Shown here: positions 1 to 8,695 of the stretch, piece after piece | How the letters are laid out: each line of letters begins with the position of its first letter | Numbering within the stretch: position 1 is the stretch's first letter | DNA from: Coriobacteriaceae bacterium | GTDB lineage: Bacteria; Actinomycetota; Coriobacteriia; Coriobacteriales; QAMH01 | Direction of reading: 5' to 3' | Assembly: GCA_025992705.1 (NCBI GenBank) | Contig: DAJPGJ010000001.1 | Location: 620,001-684,000 of the forward strand | DNA: 64,000 nt | Position numbers and translations under genes: made by a program | The notes under the pieces: generated by a model | What the model was told of the DNA's origin: nothing | The model's input: the letters and a program-made list of their open reading frames with translations, nothing else | The model's database searches: none

Positions 1-1
1 T

Positions 2-1237
2 TTGCCGCTCAATCATTTCTCAACGCTCGGTGCCGAGCTAAGATCTGTAAAGGACCTCATCGATTCCATCAATCTGATTAGCGAAGAGCGCTTTCACGAA
101 GAAGACCTAATCGGCCGCGTATACGAGTACTTCTTGCAGGCATTTGCTGTCTCTGCCTCCAAGGAAGACGGAGAGTTCTATACGCCAGCCAATGTCGTTC
201 AGCTCATCGCTGAACTTATTGAGCCCTATGAGGGTGTGGTTTACGACCCTTGTTGCGGTTCAGGCGGCATGTTCGTGCAGTCCCATAAGTTCGTGGAGAA
301 GCATCAGGGCAATACGACTGCTATTTCCGTGGTAGGGCAAGAGAGCAACCCTGACACGTGGCGGCTTTGCAAGATGAACCTTGCGATTCGTGGTATCTCA
401 AATAACCTTGGCGAAAAGGCAGCATCCTCGTTCACGGAAGATCAGCATAAAGACAAGAAGGTCGATTTCATCATGGCTAATCCACCCTTCAATTTGAAGG
501 GCTGGCGTGATGACAATGAGCTGCTGCAAGATCCGAGATGGCGCGGGTACGATGTTCCGCCTGTAGCAAATGCCAACTACGCTTGGATTTTGCATATGCT
601 CTCGAAGCTAGATGTCAATCACGGCGTTGCCGGGTTTCTCTTGGCAAACGGCGCATTGAATGCCGACGGCATTGAGGGAAATATCCGCCAGAAGCTATTG
701 GAAAATGATAAGGTCGAAGCAATTATCGTGCTTCCTCGCGACATGTTCTATACGACGGATATTTCGGTCACGCTTTGGATTATCAATATGAACAAAGGCG
801 AGCAAACCCTCCGAGGCCGAAAGCTTCGTGATAGGCGCGGCGAAGTTCTCTTCGTTGACCTTCGCACCTGGGACAAGAATATTGAAGAGTACAAGATTGA
901 CAAGAACAAGAAGAAAAAGAAAGTCGTGCTGACACCCGAGCAGATTCAAGAGGTTCAGGCTTTGTATCACTCCTGGCAAGAAGAGAATTCTGGCTATGAA
1001 GATGTGCCTGAGCTGTGCGCATCGGTTCGAATCGATGATACCGATGGTCTTATTGATAACAGCTATTCGCTGGCTCCCAGCAAGTATATTGAATTCGTAG
1101 ATCGAGACCTTGGCATTGACTACGAGAAAGAAATGCTTCGCATTCAAAACGAGATGCGAGATCTTGTGAAGATGGAGAAGGAATCCCAAGCGATGCTTGA
1201 AGCCGCGTTCGAAGGAATCGGGCATGGGATTAACTAG
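2..1237 (+). CDS. hsdM: Type I restriction-modification DNA methyltransferase subunit (5' truncated)
   Basis: This is the C-terminal 411 residues of an HsdM adenine methyltransferase; the reading frame runs off the left edge. About 100 residues are missing compared with the usual length of roughly 500. The SAM-binding motif I is visible near residues 82-91 (DPCCGSGGMF) and the catalytic motif IV NPPF near residues 159-162. HsdM pairs with HsdS to methylate the recognition site and with HsdR to cut unmodified DNA. It is the first gene of an M-S-R operon and overlaps hsdS by 14 bases. The TTG at base 2 is only the first possible start codon in the window, not the true start. Confidence 0.95.
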   Translation: MPLNHFSTLGAELRSVKDLIDSINLISEERFHEEDLIGRVYEYFLQAFAVSASKEDGEFYTPANVVQLIAELIEPYEGVVYDPCCGSGGMFVQSHKFVEKHQGNTTAISVVGQESNPDTWRLCKMNLAIRGISNNLGEKAASSFTEDQHKDKKVDFIMANPPFNLKGWRDDNELLQDPRWRGYDVPPVANANYAWILHMLSKLDVNHGVAGFLLANGALNADGIEGNIRQKLLENDKVEAIIVLPRDMFYTTDISVTLWIINMNKGEQTLRGRKLRDRRGEVLFVDLRTWDKNIEEYKIDKNKKKKKVVLTPEQIQEVQALYHSWQEENSGYEDVPELCASVRIDDTDGLIDNSYSLAPSKYIEFVDRDLGIDYEKEMLRIQNEMRDLVKMEKESQAMLEAAFEGIGHGIN

Positions 1238-2348
1238 ATACAGACTTGGGGATTTGATCGAGCATTCGACTTTAAATAATCGTGATGAGCGATATGGATC
1301 CGATCTGATTAGAGGCGTTAATAATAAAATGGGGCTTACTGCACCGAAGGGTGATATTGATAACGTTAACTTGAAGCCATATAAGATTGTTAGAGAGGGC
1401 GCGTTTGTCTATAACCCTTCTAGGTTGAATTTGGGTTCTTTGGCTTATTGTCAGGAGAAACTATGCATCGTATCGCACTTGTATACCGTTTTTTATCTAA
1501 GTGACAAAGGTAAGTCTGTACTTAATCCGATTTATCTATATCTGTACTTTATGAGGGATGAGTTCTTCCGCGAAGTTACATTCCGAAATTTTGGAAGCCA
1601 ACGCCCAGAGTTTAACTTCAAAAAAATGAGCGATTTGGAAATTAATCTCCCTCCCCTTAAGATTCAGCAGAAATATGTAGATATCTACAACGCCATGGTT
1701 GCAAATCAGAAGTGCTATGAAGAAAGCCTCGAAGATCTAAAGCTGGCATGTGATGCGGGGCTTGAAGCGCTAATGAGTGAAATGGAGATGGACTCCATAG
1801 GCGGTTATATTCAATTAACCGACGAAAGGAATAATGGGGTTTACTCATCGGACAACGTTCGCGGCATTTCAATAGAAAAAGTCTTCATTCCAACAAAGGC
1901 AAAAATGGATGGCGTCAGTGTCAAGAACTATAAGATCGTTGAACCACGCGATATCGCTTACGTTCCTGTTACATCAAGGAATGGTGGAAAGATAACAATT
2001 GCCCAAAATGTTGAGGGTGCGGCATACCTTATTTCTTCTGCATACACCTCATTTCGGTGCAATGAAACAAAACTTCTTCCTGAATACCTTATGCTCTTTT
2101 TCACGCGACCAGAGTTTGATAGATATGCAAGATTCCACTCTTGGGGAAGCGCCCGAGAAGTTTTTTCCTGGGATGACATGCGAGACGTAAGGATCCCCAT
2201 TCCAGACATCAAAACTCAACAATCATTGGCAAATCTATTTACGGCATACAACCAGCGAAAAGAGATTAACGAACGCATGAAGACGCAAATTAAGGATATC
2301 TGCCCAATCCTGATAAAAGGGACTTTGGAAGAAGCGAGCAAAGCATAA
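1224..2348 (+). CDS. hsdS: Type I restriction-modification specificity subunit
   Basis: This 374-residue protein has the HsdS layout: a first target-recognition domain (about residues 5-150), a long conserved helix (about 150-190), a second recognition domain (about 195-340) and a C-terminal helix. Both domains contain a similar YKIV segment, as expected of the internal duplication. HsdS reads the two halves of a bipartite DNA site and so sets the specificity of the complex. I chose the ATG at 1224 over an upstream TTG at 1197 because GAAGGAA precedes it and the overlap with hsdM is short. Recognition domains are highly variable, so the target sequence cannot be read from the protein. Confidence 0.93.
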   Translation: MGLTRYRLGDLIEHSTLNNRDERYGSDLIRGVNNKMGLTAPKGDIDNVNLKPYKIVREGAFVYNPSRLNLGSLAYCQEKLCIVSHLYTVFYLSDKGKSVLNPIYLYLYFMRDEFFREVTFRNFGSQRPEFNFKKMSDLEINLPPLKIQQKYVDIYNAMVANQKCYEESLEDLKLACDAGLEALMSEMEMDSIGGYIQLTDERNNGVYSSDNVRGISIEKVFIPTKAKMDGVSVKNYKIVEPRDIAYVPVTSRNGGKITIAQNVEGAAYLISSAYTSFRCNETKLLPEYLMLFFTRPEFDRYARFHSWGSAREVFSWDDMRDVRIPIPDIKTQQSLANLFTAYNQRKEINERMKTQIKDICPILIKGTLEEASKA

Positions 2349-2364
2349 GCGAGAGCGATAGCGC

Positions 2365-5300
2365 ATGGAAACAGAGTTCATAAGAGGAAAATTTACAGAA
2401 GAACAACTTGAACTGGCGATTATCCAGCTGTTCAAGGATCAAGATTATGACTACGTCAACGGCGAAACGATGCATCGTCGATTTGAGGACGTTCTCATTG
2501 AAGGAGACATTCGCAACTATTTAAGCGAGCACTACCGCGATGCTGCTCTTACGGAAACCGAAATCCAAACCATAATCAACAAGCTCAAACATATCAGCGA
2601 CTATCCTCTGTACGAGGGAAACCGCGAGACGTTTTGGCTTATTAATGAAGGCTTTGATCTTGTTCGCGAAGATCCCGCAAAATCTGCTTTGCATATCGAG
2701 TACGTCAATTTCGAAGACCCAGATAAGAACATCTTCAAGGTAGTAAACCAATACAGCGTCCAAGATCGTGCGCTGAGACGACCCGACGTGCTGGTCTTCG
2801 TAAATGGTATCCCTGTTGCCATCTTTGAGTTCAAAACTGCTATCGAAGAGGGCAAGACCATACATGATGCCTGGAAGCAGATTACCGTTCGATATGCAAG
2901 AGATATACCGAAACTTTTGAAGTATTGCTGTCTGGCGGTTGTCAGCGACGGTGCCAATACCAAGATGGGCACTATCTTCACGCCGTACGAGTATTTCTAT
3001 GCATGGAATAAGGCGAATGACGGAGACAGGGTTTCCAATGGAATAAGCTCCCTGTTCACGATGGTGGAAGGTGCTTTTTCCAAGGCGAGGCTGGTGGAAA
3101 TCATCCGTGACTTCGTCTTCTATCCAGACGACAGTAAGCATTGCGAAGCAATTGTCTGCCGATATCCTCAATACTTTGCCGCGATGAAAATGCTCGATAA
3201 CATCTGCGCGCATATGCTGCCTGACGGCGATGGCAAAGGCGGCACGTACTTTGGTGCTACGGGATGCGGCAAGACTTATGCCATGATGTTCCTGTCACGC
3301 TTACTAAATATGCGCCGAAGGGACGAACTCAACAATCCGACGATTATCATCATCGTAGATCGCGAGGATTTGGATGATCAGTCCTCGGAGCTTTTCGTAA
3401 CCGCAAAGCGCTTTCTGCATGATGACGATGTGAGAAGCATAGAGACAAGGGCTGACCTTAAGAGCACCCTTAAGGATAAACCGAGTGGTGGCGTCTATAT
3501 CACCACCATTCAGAAATTCACGGAGAGCCTTGGTCTGCTTTCTGATCGAAGCAACATCATCTGCATATCAGATGAGGCTCACAGAACACAAACAGGAATC
3601 GGGTCGAAGCTCAAGAAGACGGATAAGGGTGTCTTCACCACCTATGGCTTCGCGAAGTATCTGCGTGACAGCTTCCCTAACGCGACCTACTGCGGATTCA
3701 CTGGCACTCCTGTTGATGAAACGCTAGCTGTTTTCGGCCCTGTTGTGGATAGCTACACCATGAAGGAATCCACCGATGACGGAATCACCGTGCGCATCGC
3801 CTATGAGCCAAGGTTGGCAAGAATACAACTCTCCGAGACCGAGACAAGGAAGATTCAAGAGTATTACAACAAGTGCGCCGAAGAAGGCTCAGCTCCCGAG
3901 CAGATTGAGGAGAGCCAGAAGGCTATGAGTTCGATGTCGATACTTCTGCGTAACCCTGACAGACTCAAGAAGTTAGCAGCGGACTTAGTGGATCATTACG
4001 AGACTATGCAGGCGGAAAAGCCGGAAGTGGTTCAAAAAGCCATGATTGTGTGCTCGGAAAGGAAACATGCTTACGAACTGTTTCAAGAGATTCTTAAGCT
4101 TCGTCCAGAATGGGGCATTCCCAAGCGAGCTGATGACGAAAGCAAACTTACGAAGGATGAACTGGAGGCATTAGAAGAGCTGCCAAAGATTAACTTGGTG
4201 GCAACTCGTGGCGTTGATGATGAAGAAGAGTTGCGCGAGGCCTGCGGCACCAAAGAGTATCGGAAGATGCTCGACAAGCAGTTCAAGAACAACGATTCTA
4301 ACTTCCAGATTGCCGTGGTCGTTGACATGTGGATCACCGGCTTCGATGTGCCGTCCTTGGCAGTTATGTATATAGATAAACCGCTGCAGAAGCATACGTT
4401 GGTTCAGACAATTTCCCGCGTTAATCGTGTGTTCGAGGGCAAGGATCGCGGCCTTGTGGTCGACTATATTGGCATCCAAGAAAACATGATGCAGGCAATG
4501 AAGCGTTACGGCGGCAAGCAGGAAAGCCCAATCGATGAGATCAATGTGACGCTTGGAATCTTTCGAAACAACCTTGCTTTGATCGATGACTTGATGGAGA
4601 GATTTGATCCCAGAAGATTCATCATCGGGGAGCCGCTTGAGAGGCTTAAGTGCTTGAACGATGCGGCGGAGTATGTGCAGGAGTCCAAGGAGCGACAGAC
4701 GCGCTTCATGGGGTTGTCGAAGATTCTGAAGAAAGCATACCAGATCTGCATGCCCTCAGGTGAGCTGACTGATATCGAGACTGCTAAAGCACAGTTCTAC
4801 ATGGCCATACGCTCCATAATCTACAAACAGACCATAGGAGACGCGCCCGATGCTGAGATTATGAACGCCCATGTGGAGGAGATGGTTGCGCGAGCGATCT
4901 CTTGTTCCGGCTTTGAGAGCGTTGTGGAAGCGCAAGAGAGTGAGGATCTGTTCAGCGATGAGTTCGTTGAACGCCTGAATAACATTGAGATGCCAATCAC
5001 CAAATTCAACGCTCTTTTGAAGCTGGTGAATAAAGCTATCAAGGAGTATGGGCGAATCAATAAAGTAAAGGCGGTAGAGTTCGACGAACGGCTGAGGTCG
5101 GTTGTGGAGCTTTACAACACCCGCGACAATCTCCAATTCAGAAGCGAAGAGATGGCCGAGTTTGTTGATGACCTAACCAATCAGGTGTTGGACATACTTC
5201 AAGATCTAGAAGAGGACAAGGGCTCATTCGAACAGATGGGCATAAGCTACGAGGAAAAAGCGTTCTACGACATTTTGGTCAAGGTACGCGATGAGCACGG

Positions 5301-5553
5301 ATTCCCATACGCTGACGAGAAATGTCTTCACTTAGCCAAAGAGATTAAGAAGCTGGTCGACGACAAGTCCCAATATGCGGATTGGTCAACTCGCGACGAT
5401 ATCAAGAACCAGCTGAATATGGATCTAACGGTCTTGCTCTACAAGAATGGCTATCCGCCCGAGTGGGATGAAGAAGTGTTCGAGAAGGTCATGGAGCAAG
5501 CCGAGAACTTTAAGTCACAGGGCAGCTACGAATATGCGGTTATTGCGTTTTAG
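2365..5553 (+). CDS. hsdR: Type I restriction endonuclease / DNA translocase subunit
   Basis: This is a full-length HsdR of 1062 residues. The N-terminal nuclease domain shows a PD-(D/E)xK arrangement with D141, E155 and K157. A superfamily 2 helicase motor follows: Walker A GATGCGKT near residues 297-304, the DEAH box near 402-406, and a motif VI-like segment QTISRVNRV near 681. The protein moves DNA past the bound complex using ATP and cuts at a distance when the site is unmethylated. It starts 16 bases after hsdS and ends the M-S-R operon. No frameshift or missing motif is seen, so the system looks intact apart from the unseen start of hsdM. Confidence 0.96.
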   Translation: METEFIRGKFTEEQLELAIIQLFKDQDYDYVNGETMHRRFEDVLIEGDIRNYLSEHYRDAALTETEIQTIINKLKHISDYPLYEGNRETFWLINEGFDLVREDPAKSALHIEYVNFEDPDKNIFKVVNQYSVQDRALRRPDVLVFVNGIPVAIFEFKTAIEEGKTIHDAWKQITVRYARDIPKLLKYCCLAVVSDGANTKMGTIFTPYEYFYAWNKANDGDRVSNGISSLFTMVEGAFSKARLVEIIRDFVFYPDDSKHCEAIVCRYPQYFAAMKMLDNICAHMLPDGDGKGGTYFGATGCGKTYAMMFLSRLLNMRRRDELNNPTIIIIVDREDLDDQSSELFVTAKRFLHDDDVRSIETRADLKSTLKDKPSGGVYITTIQKFTESLGLLSDRSNIICISDEAHRTQTGIGSKLKKTDKGVFTTYGFAKYLRDSFPNATYCGFTGTPVDETLAVFGPVVDSYTMKESTDDGITVRIAYEPRLARIQLSETETRKIQEYYNKCAEEGSAPEQIEESQKAMSSMSILLRNPDRLKKLAADLVDHYETMQAEKPEVVQKAMIVCSERKHAYELFQEILKLRPEWGIPKRADDESKLTKDELEALEELPKINLVATRGVDDEEELREACGTKEYRKMLDKQFKNNDSNFQIAVVVDMWITGFDVPSLAVMYIDKPLQKHTLVQTISRVNRVFEGKDRGLVVDYIGIQENMMQAMKRYGGKQESPIDEINVTLGIFRNNLALIDDLMERFDPRRFIIGEPLERLKCLNDAAEYVQESKERQTRFMGLSKILKKAYQICMPSGELTDIETAKAQFYMAIRSIIYKQTIGDAPDAEIMNAHVEEMVARAISCSGFESVVEAQESEDLFSDEFVERLNNIEMPITKFNALLKLVNKAIKEYGRINKVKAVEFDERLRSVVELYNTRDNLQFRSEEMAEFVDDLTNQVLDILQDLEEDKGSFEQMGISYEEKAFYDILVKVRDEHGFPYADEKCLHLAKEIKKLVDDKSQYADWSTRDDIKNQLNMDLTVLLYKNGYPPEWDEEVFEKVMEQAENFKSQGSYEYAVIAF

Positions 5554-5568
5554 GACAGGGCTAACCAA

Positions 5569-6210
5569 ATGGGCATGACCTGCTTGGACATATGGCTGAT
5601 TTTTACAGGCTTCGGCTGCCTGATTGGTATATCACGGCTAGTTTATGGCTACTACACCGTACGGAAAGATCAAGCTTTTTTCGAAGAATACGCAAATCAC
5701 TTTATGAAATATACCGAGGATATACGCGGTAAAGAAGTGTATGAAGATGCGATGTGGCTGATACAGCATGGCGATAAAATGGCGGAAATCATGGGAGAAG
5801 ACGGCTATGTTACTTCTCCAATGGCTGGCTTAAGGTCTGTACCATTACATTTGGTCAATTATCTTTGCTCGCTCTATTTTGAATCCCTACCTTCAGATTC
5901 AATGATTGAATGGAACTTGCAGGCTGCACTTCCCTCACTCATTTCTTTTGAAGGCATATTGGGAGAAAGACGTAAAAAGGCATTTTGGCTCTTGGTAAAT
6001 CCTCTAAATTGGATAATTGAAGGAGTGTGCGGAATTTTGCGTTTGCCGCTGTATATATTGCAGCGAGCTGGATTGTTCGGAGTAAACGCATATGCTAAAG
6101 CATCAAACAGTCTCTTATTCCGTCTTTTATCTGGGTTAGCAACTTTGATTACAGTGTTTTCGCCAATAGTGGGGTTTGTCGTCAATTGGCTTGAGCGGCA
6201 GACATATTAA
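5569..6210 (+). CDS. Unrecognised membrane protein between the restriction and CBASS modules
   Basis: I do not recognise the family of this 213-residue protein. It has a hydrophobic N-terminal segment (about residues 5-26), a hydrophobic or amphipathic middle stretch (about 145-175) and a C-terminal membrane segment (about 183-206), with a polar region between the first two. It starts only 16 bases after hsdR and stands just before the SLATT effector gene, so it could be an accessory of the restriction system, part of the next module, or an independent defence gene. The ribosome-binding site is weak. An ATG two codons in (5575) is an alternative start. Base composition is as AT-rich as in its neighbours. 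Confidence 0.6.
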   Translation: MGMTCLDIWLIFTGFGCLIGISRLVYGYYTVRKDQAFFEEYANHFMKYTEDIRGKEVYEDAMWLIQHGDKMAEIMGEDGYVTSPMAGLRSVPLHLVNYLCSLYFESLPSDSMIEWNLQAALPSLISFEGILGERRKKAFWLLVNPLNWIIEGVCGILRLPLYILQRAGLFGVNAYAKASNSLLFRLLSGLATLITVFSPIVGFVVNWLERQTY

Positions 6211-6267
6211 AATGAGATATCAAGAAGAAAGAAGTTAGATTACTTGGTCATATCGTAAAACTCTTGG

Positions 6268-6816
6268 ATGAAAGTCGAAACAATGACAATGTGTGCATCA
6301 AACGAAACCATTTGCGATTCATCAGGAATTGAAAAATTATTTGATGACATAGTTTGGACGCATAAGATTCACGAAAAGCAAGCAGATATCTATTCCATCA
6401 ATGGCACGCGGCTTCAAAAAGCAAGCATTGCGTGTATTGCGATGACAGCAGTTCTCGCAGGGGTCGGCATTGGCATTCAGTGTGTCTGGCTAAATATTGC
6501 TGCAACCGTATTTGCTGTCGTTGCAACCTTTGTGTCTATATATCGAGAAGCAAAGCCTTACGATGTGCTTGTTTGTGACCATTCTTCATATGCGAAAGAC
6601 TACCTTGCACTACGCGAAGAACTGACTTCGGTTTTGACTAAAACGCCTATATATAAAGAAGCCATTGATTGTGTTCGATGCAAATATGTCCAATTGTGCG
6701 ATCACGCACCGCGAACTACGGACGAAGCGGAGAAAGCAGCAGAGATAGCAATTAAAAATGGTGAGGGGAAACTGTTTAGCCAGTGTTTTGGAAAGCGTGA
6801 TATAGAAGGAGAATAA
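6268..6816 (+). CDS. SLATT-like two-transmembrane effector, CBASS-associated
   Basis: This 182-residue protein has two adjacent membrane helices (about residues 51-71 and 74-92) followed by an alpha-helical cytoplasmic tail. That is the architecture of SLATT proteins, 2TM effectors found beside SMODS-type nucleotidyltransferases and thought to damage the membrane when activated. The gene ends 9 bases before a clear CD-NTase gene, which is the main support for the call. In the CBASS model the neighbour makes a cyclic nucleotide on infection and this protein responds to it. The start is uncertain: no good ribosome-binding site precedes 6268, and ATGs at 6283 and 6289 are possible. The family call is by architecture and context. 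Confidence 0.72.
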   Translation: MKVETMTMCASNETICDSSGIEKLFDDIVWTHKIHEKQADIYSINGTRLQKASIACIAMTAVLAGVGIGIQCVWLNIAATVFAVVATFVSIYREAKPYDVLVCDHSSYAKDYLALREELTSVLTKTPIYKEAIDCVRCKYVQLCDHAPRTTDEAEKAAEIAIKNGEGKLFSQCFGKRDIEGE

Positions 6817-6825
6817 GAAGTTTAT

Positions 6826-8145
6826 ATGAATCACAGTGCCACGTTCAAAGCATTCTTTGATGACGTTCAAATGAAGGACATAACTGAGTATGAAGACGAT
6901 CTTCGTGGTGTAATAAAAAAGCTCAATCAACACTACTATGACAGTGACGAGGAAAAATCTAATCGCCTAATAGCTGGATCCGTTGGTCGGGGCACGGCGG
7001 TCGATGGATGCAGCGATCTAGATGTCATCTTCAAGATGCCCAGCGAAGAATTCAGTCGTTATGACAATCGCGAAGGTAATGGGCAGAGTGACTTACTGCA
7101 GGATGTTAAGAAAGCTCTGAAAGAGAAATACCCCAATACAGATATAAAAGGTGACGGACAAGCGGTTGTTATTTCCTTTACCAATAAACCTTACACAATA
7201 GATTTGGTGCCCGCTTTTGAACAGGCTAACGGAAGTTTTAAGTACCCCGATACGCATGATGGCGGTTTATGGAAGATTACCAAGCCCGTTGAAGAGCAAG
7301 ATGCGTGCATAAATGCGGACTCTTCCACCAATAATAATTTCACCCGAGTATGTAATGCTCTGAGAGTCTGGAAAGATAATACTGGTTTTTGTTTTGGCGG
7401 CTTGCTGATCGATACGCTTGTCGACAACTACAGAGATGAACTAGATCTGGAAAATGCCACCTTTTCAACTTACTACACCGTGCTTCAGGGCGTCTTCTCA
7501 AAACTCAAGTCAGAAGATCCAGATCGAAGCTACTGGTTGGCCCTGGGAAGCAATCAGCAGGTTGAGAATAGCGGTAATGGAGCCTTTGTTAGAAAGGCAA
7601 AGAAGGCATTTAACAAACTCAATGAAGCAGCAACGGATTTAGAAAAAGAGGAAGCTTTAATTGAGCTGTTGGGTAAGCGTTTTGAGGACTGCATCGTTGA
7701 TAGCGTCAGCGAAGAACAGGAAGCGAAATGGGCCACGCTTCATGAAAGCGCTAATACCGAAGAGTTTATTGAGGATATGTATCCGGTAGAGATTCGCTAT
7801 TCCATGAAGATTGATTGCACTGTTACGCAAGACGGATGGAGACCTCAAAAGCTGTTGAAGATGCTAGCAGATGGTGTTTTCTTACGAAAAGACAAGGGTC
7901 TCGATTTTGAAATAGTTGACTGTACGGTACCCAAGCCGTATGACGTGTTTTGGAAAGTGAGGAATGTTGGCGAAATTGCTCATATTGAAAACCAGATAAG
8001 AGGTCAAATTAAGAGTGATTCCAACAAGGTAAAGCATCACGAAAGCACTCGCTTTTCAGGGCCTCATTTTGTGGAATGCTATATCGTGAAAGACGGAAAA
8101 TGTGTTGCCAGAGATAGAATCGATGTTCCCATCAAAATAGAGTAG
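6826..8145 (+). CDS. CBASS cyclic-oligonucleotide synthase (CD-NTase, SMODS domain)
   Basis: This 439-residue protein has the polymerase-beta-like nucleotidyltransferase signature: G51-S52, then the metal-binding pair D64 and D66, and a third acidic residue D126 in a DLVP segment. The last 70 or so residues (WKVRNVGE, then H and R/G-rich turns) resemble the AGS-C sensor domain that follows SMODS enzymes. Such enzymes make cyclic di- or trinucleotide alarm signals during phage infection; the exact product cannot be read from sequence. It lies directly downstream of the 2TM effector and no ancillary Cap2/Cap3 or HORMA/TRIP13 genes follow, which fits a minimal (type I) CBASS operon. Confidence 0.88.
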   Translation: MNHSATFKAFFDDVQMKDITEYEDDLRGVIKKLNQHYYDSDEEKSNRLIAGSVGRGTAVDGCSDLDVIFKMPSEEFSRYDNREGNGQSDLLQDVKKALKEKYPNTDIKGDGQAVVISFTNKPYTIDLVPAFEQANGSFKYPDTHDGGLWKITKPVEEQDACINADSSTNNNFTRVCNALRVWKDNTGFCFGGLLIDTLVDNYRDELDLENATFSTYYTVLQGVFSKLKSEDPDRSYWLALGSNQQVENSGNGAFVRKAKKAFNKLNEAATDLEKEEALIELLGKRFEDCIVDSVSEEQEAKWATLHESANTEEFIEDMYPVEIRYSMKIDCTVTQDGWRPQKLLKMLADGVFLRKDKGLDFEIVDCTVPKPYDVFWKVRNVGEIAHIENQIRGQIKSDSNKVKHHESTRFSGPHFVECYIVKDGKCVARDRIDVPIKIE

Positions 8146-8152
8146 ACAATCA

Positions 8153-8180
8153 TTGCGGTTCCTTCCTGGCTTAATATAAT
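8153..8180 (+). promoter_or_regulatory. Promoter of the RNA upstream of the Abi_2 gene
   Basis: A TTGCGG -35-like box (8153-8158) is separated by 16 bases from a perfect TATAAT (8175-8180). Transcription would begin near 8187, about 150 bases before the Abi_2 start codon, leaving a transcript that begins with the structured segment. Confidence 0.6.
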
Positions 8181-8186
8181 CTTGCG

Positions 8187-8326
8187 CACACTTTGCAAAG
8201 TATTGGAACCGTTAGGTGATTCACCAATTGGTCTCCACAATACTGTGATAAGATTTCTTTCAGTGAACCCGCCATGCCTAGCTCCCTTTTAGGGATGATG
8301 CAAACTTTGGCGGGTGTTTTTATTTT
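8187..8326 (+). ncRNA. Structured RNA upstream of the Abi_2 gene, abiF-motif-like
   Basis: Between its own promoter and the Abi_2 start codon this segment folds into two large elements. The first pairs AGTATTG (8199-8205) with CAATACT (8238-8244) and contains further pairing GGTG/CACC around 8215-8225. The second pairs ACCCGCCA (8267-8274) with TGGCGGGT (8308-8315), encloses an inner TCCC/GGGA hairpin (8283-8295) and is followed by a T-rich tract, so it is also an intrinsic terminator. A conserved 'abiF' RNA is known upstream of abiF-type genes. The position, terminator and gene family match, but I could not test the covariance model. It could instead be a plain attenuator. Confidence 0.6.
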
Positions 8327-8653
8327 AGGAGATACATGGAGTACACAAAGCCATGGCTATCATATGAGAGCCAAGTCAATCTCCTCGAAACGAGAGGGCT
8401 TGTCTTTGACCGCACTGACCTCATAATGCGCCTCTCTGAAGTTGGTTACTACAGGCTGAGCGGCTATTGGTATATCTTCAAGCGAAACCAAAATCCAGAC
8501 GATGAATCCTTTATCGAGGGTACCGATTTTTCAAAAATTTGGGATTTATATACTTTCGACCGACAGCTTAGGCTCGACATTCTTAATGCGATAGAGCGCG
8601 TCGAAATCTATATGCGTTCTCAACTTGCCTATAGGTTGGCTGAGGTATCCGGT

Positions 8654-8661
8654 CCTTTTGG
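8654..8661 (+). repeat. Target-site duplication, left copy
   Basis: CCTTTTGG at 8654-8661 is repeated exactly at 9993-10,000 on the other side of the IS. Eight bases is the usual duplication length for IS256-type and IS1249-type elements. Confidence 0.92.
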
Positions 8662-8687
8662 GGGCTATGTTTCAAAAAGTGTGTCCG
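8662..8687 (+). repeat. Left terminal inverted repeat of the IS
   Basis: These 26 bases, starting GGGCTATGTTTCAAAAAG, are the exact reverse complement of 9967-9992. They end a few bases before the transposase stop codon. Confidence 0.93.
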
Positions 8688-8695
8688 GCGGGACA

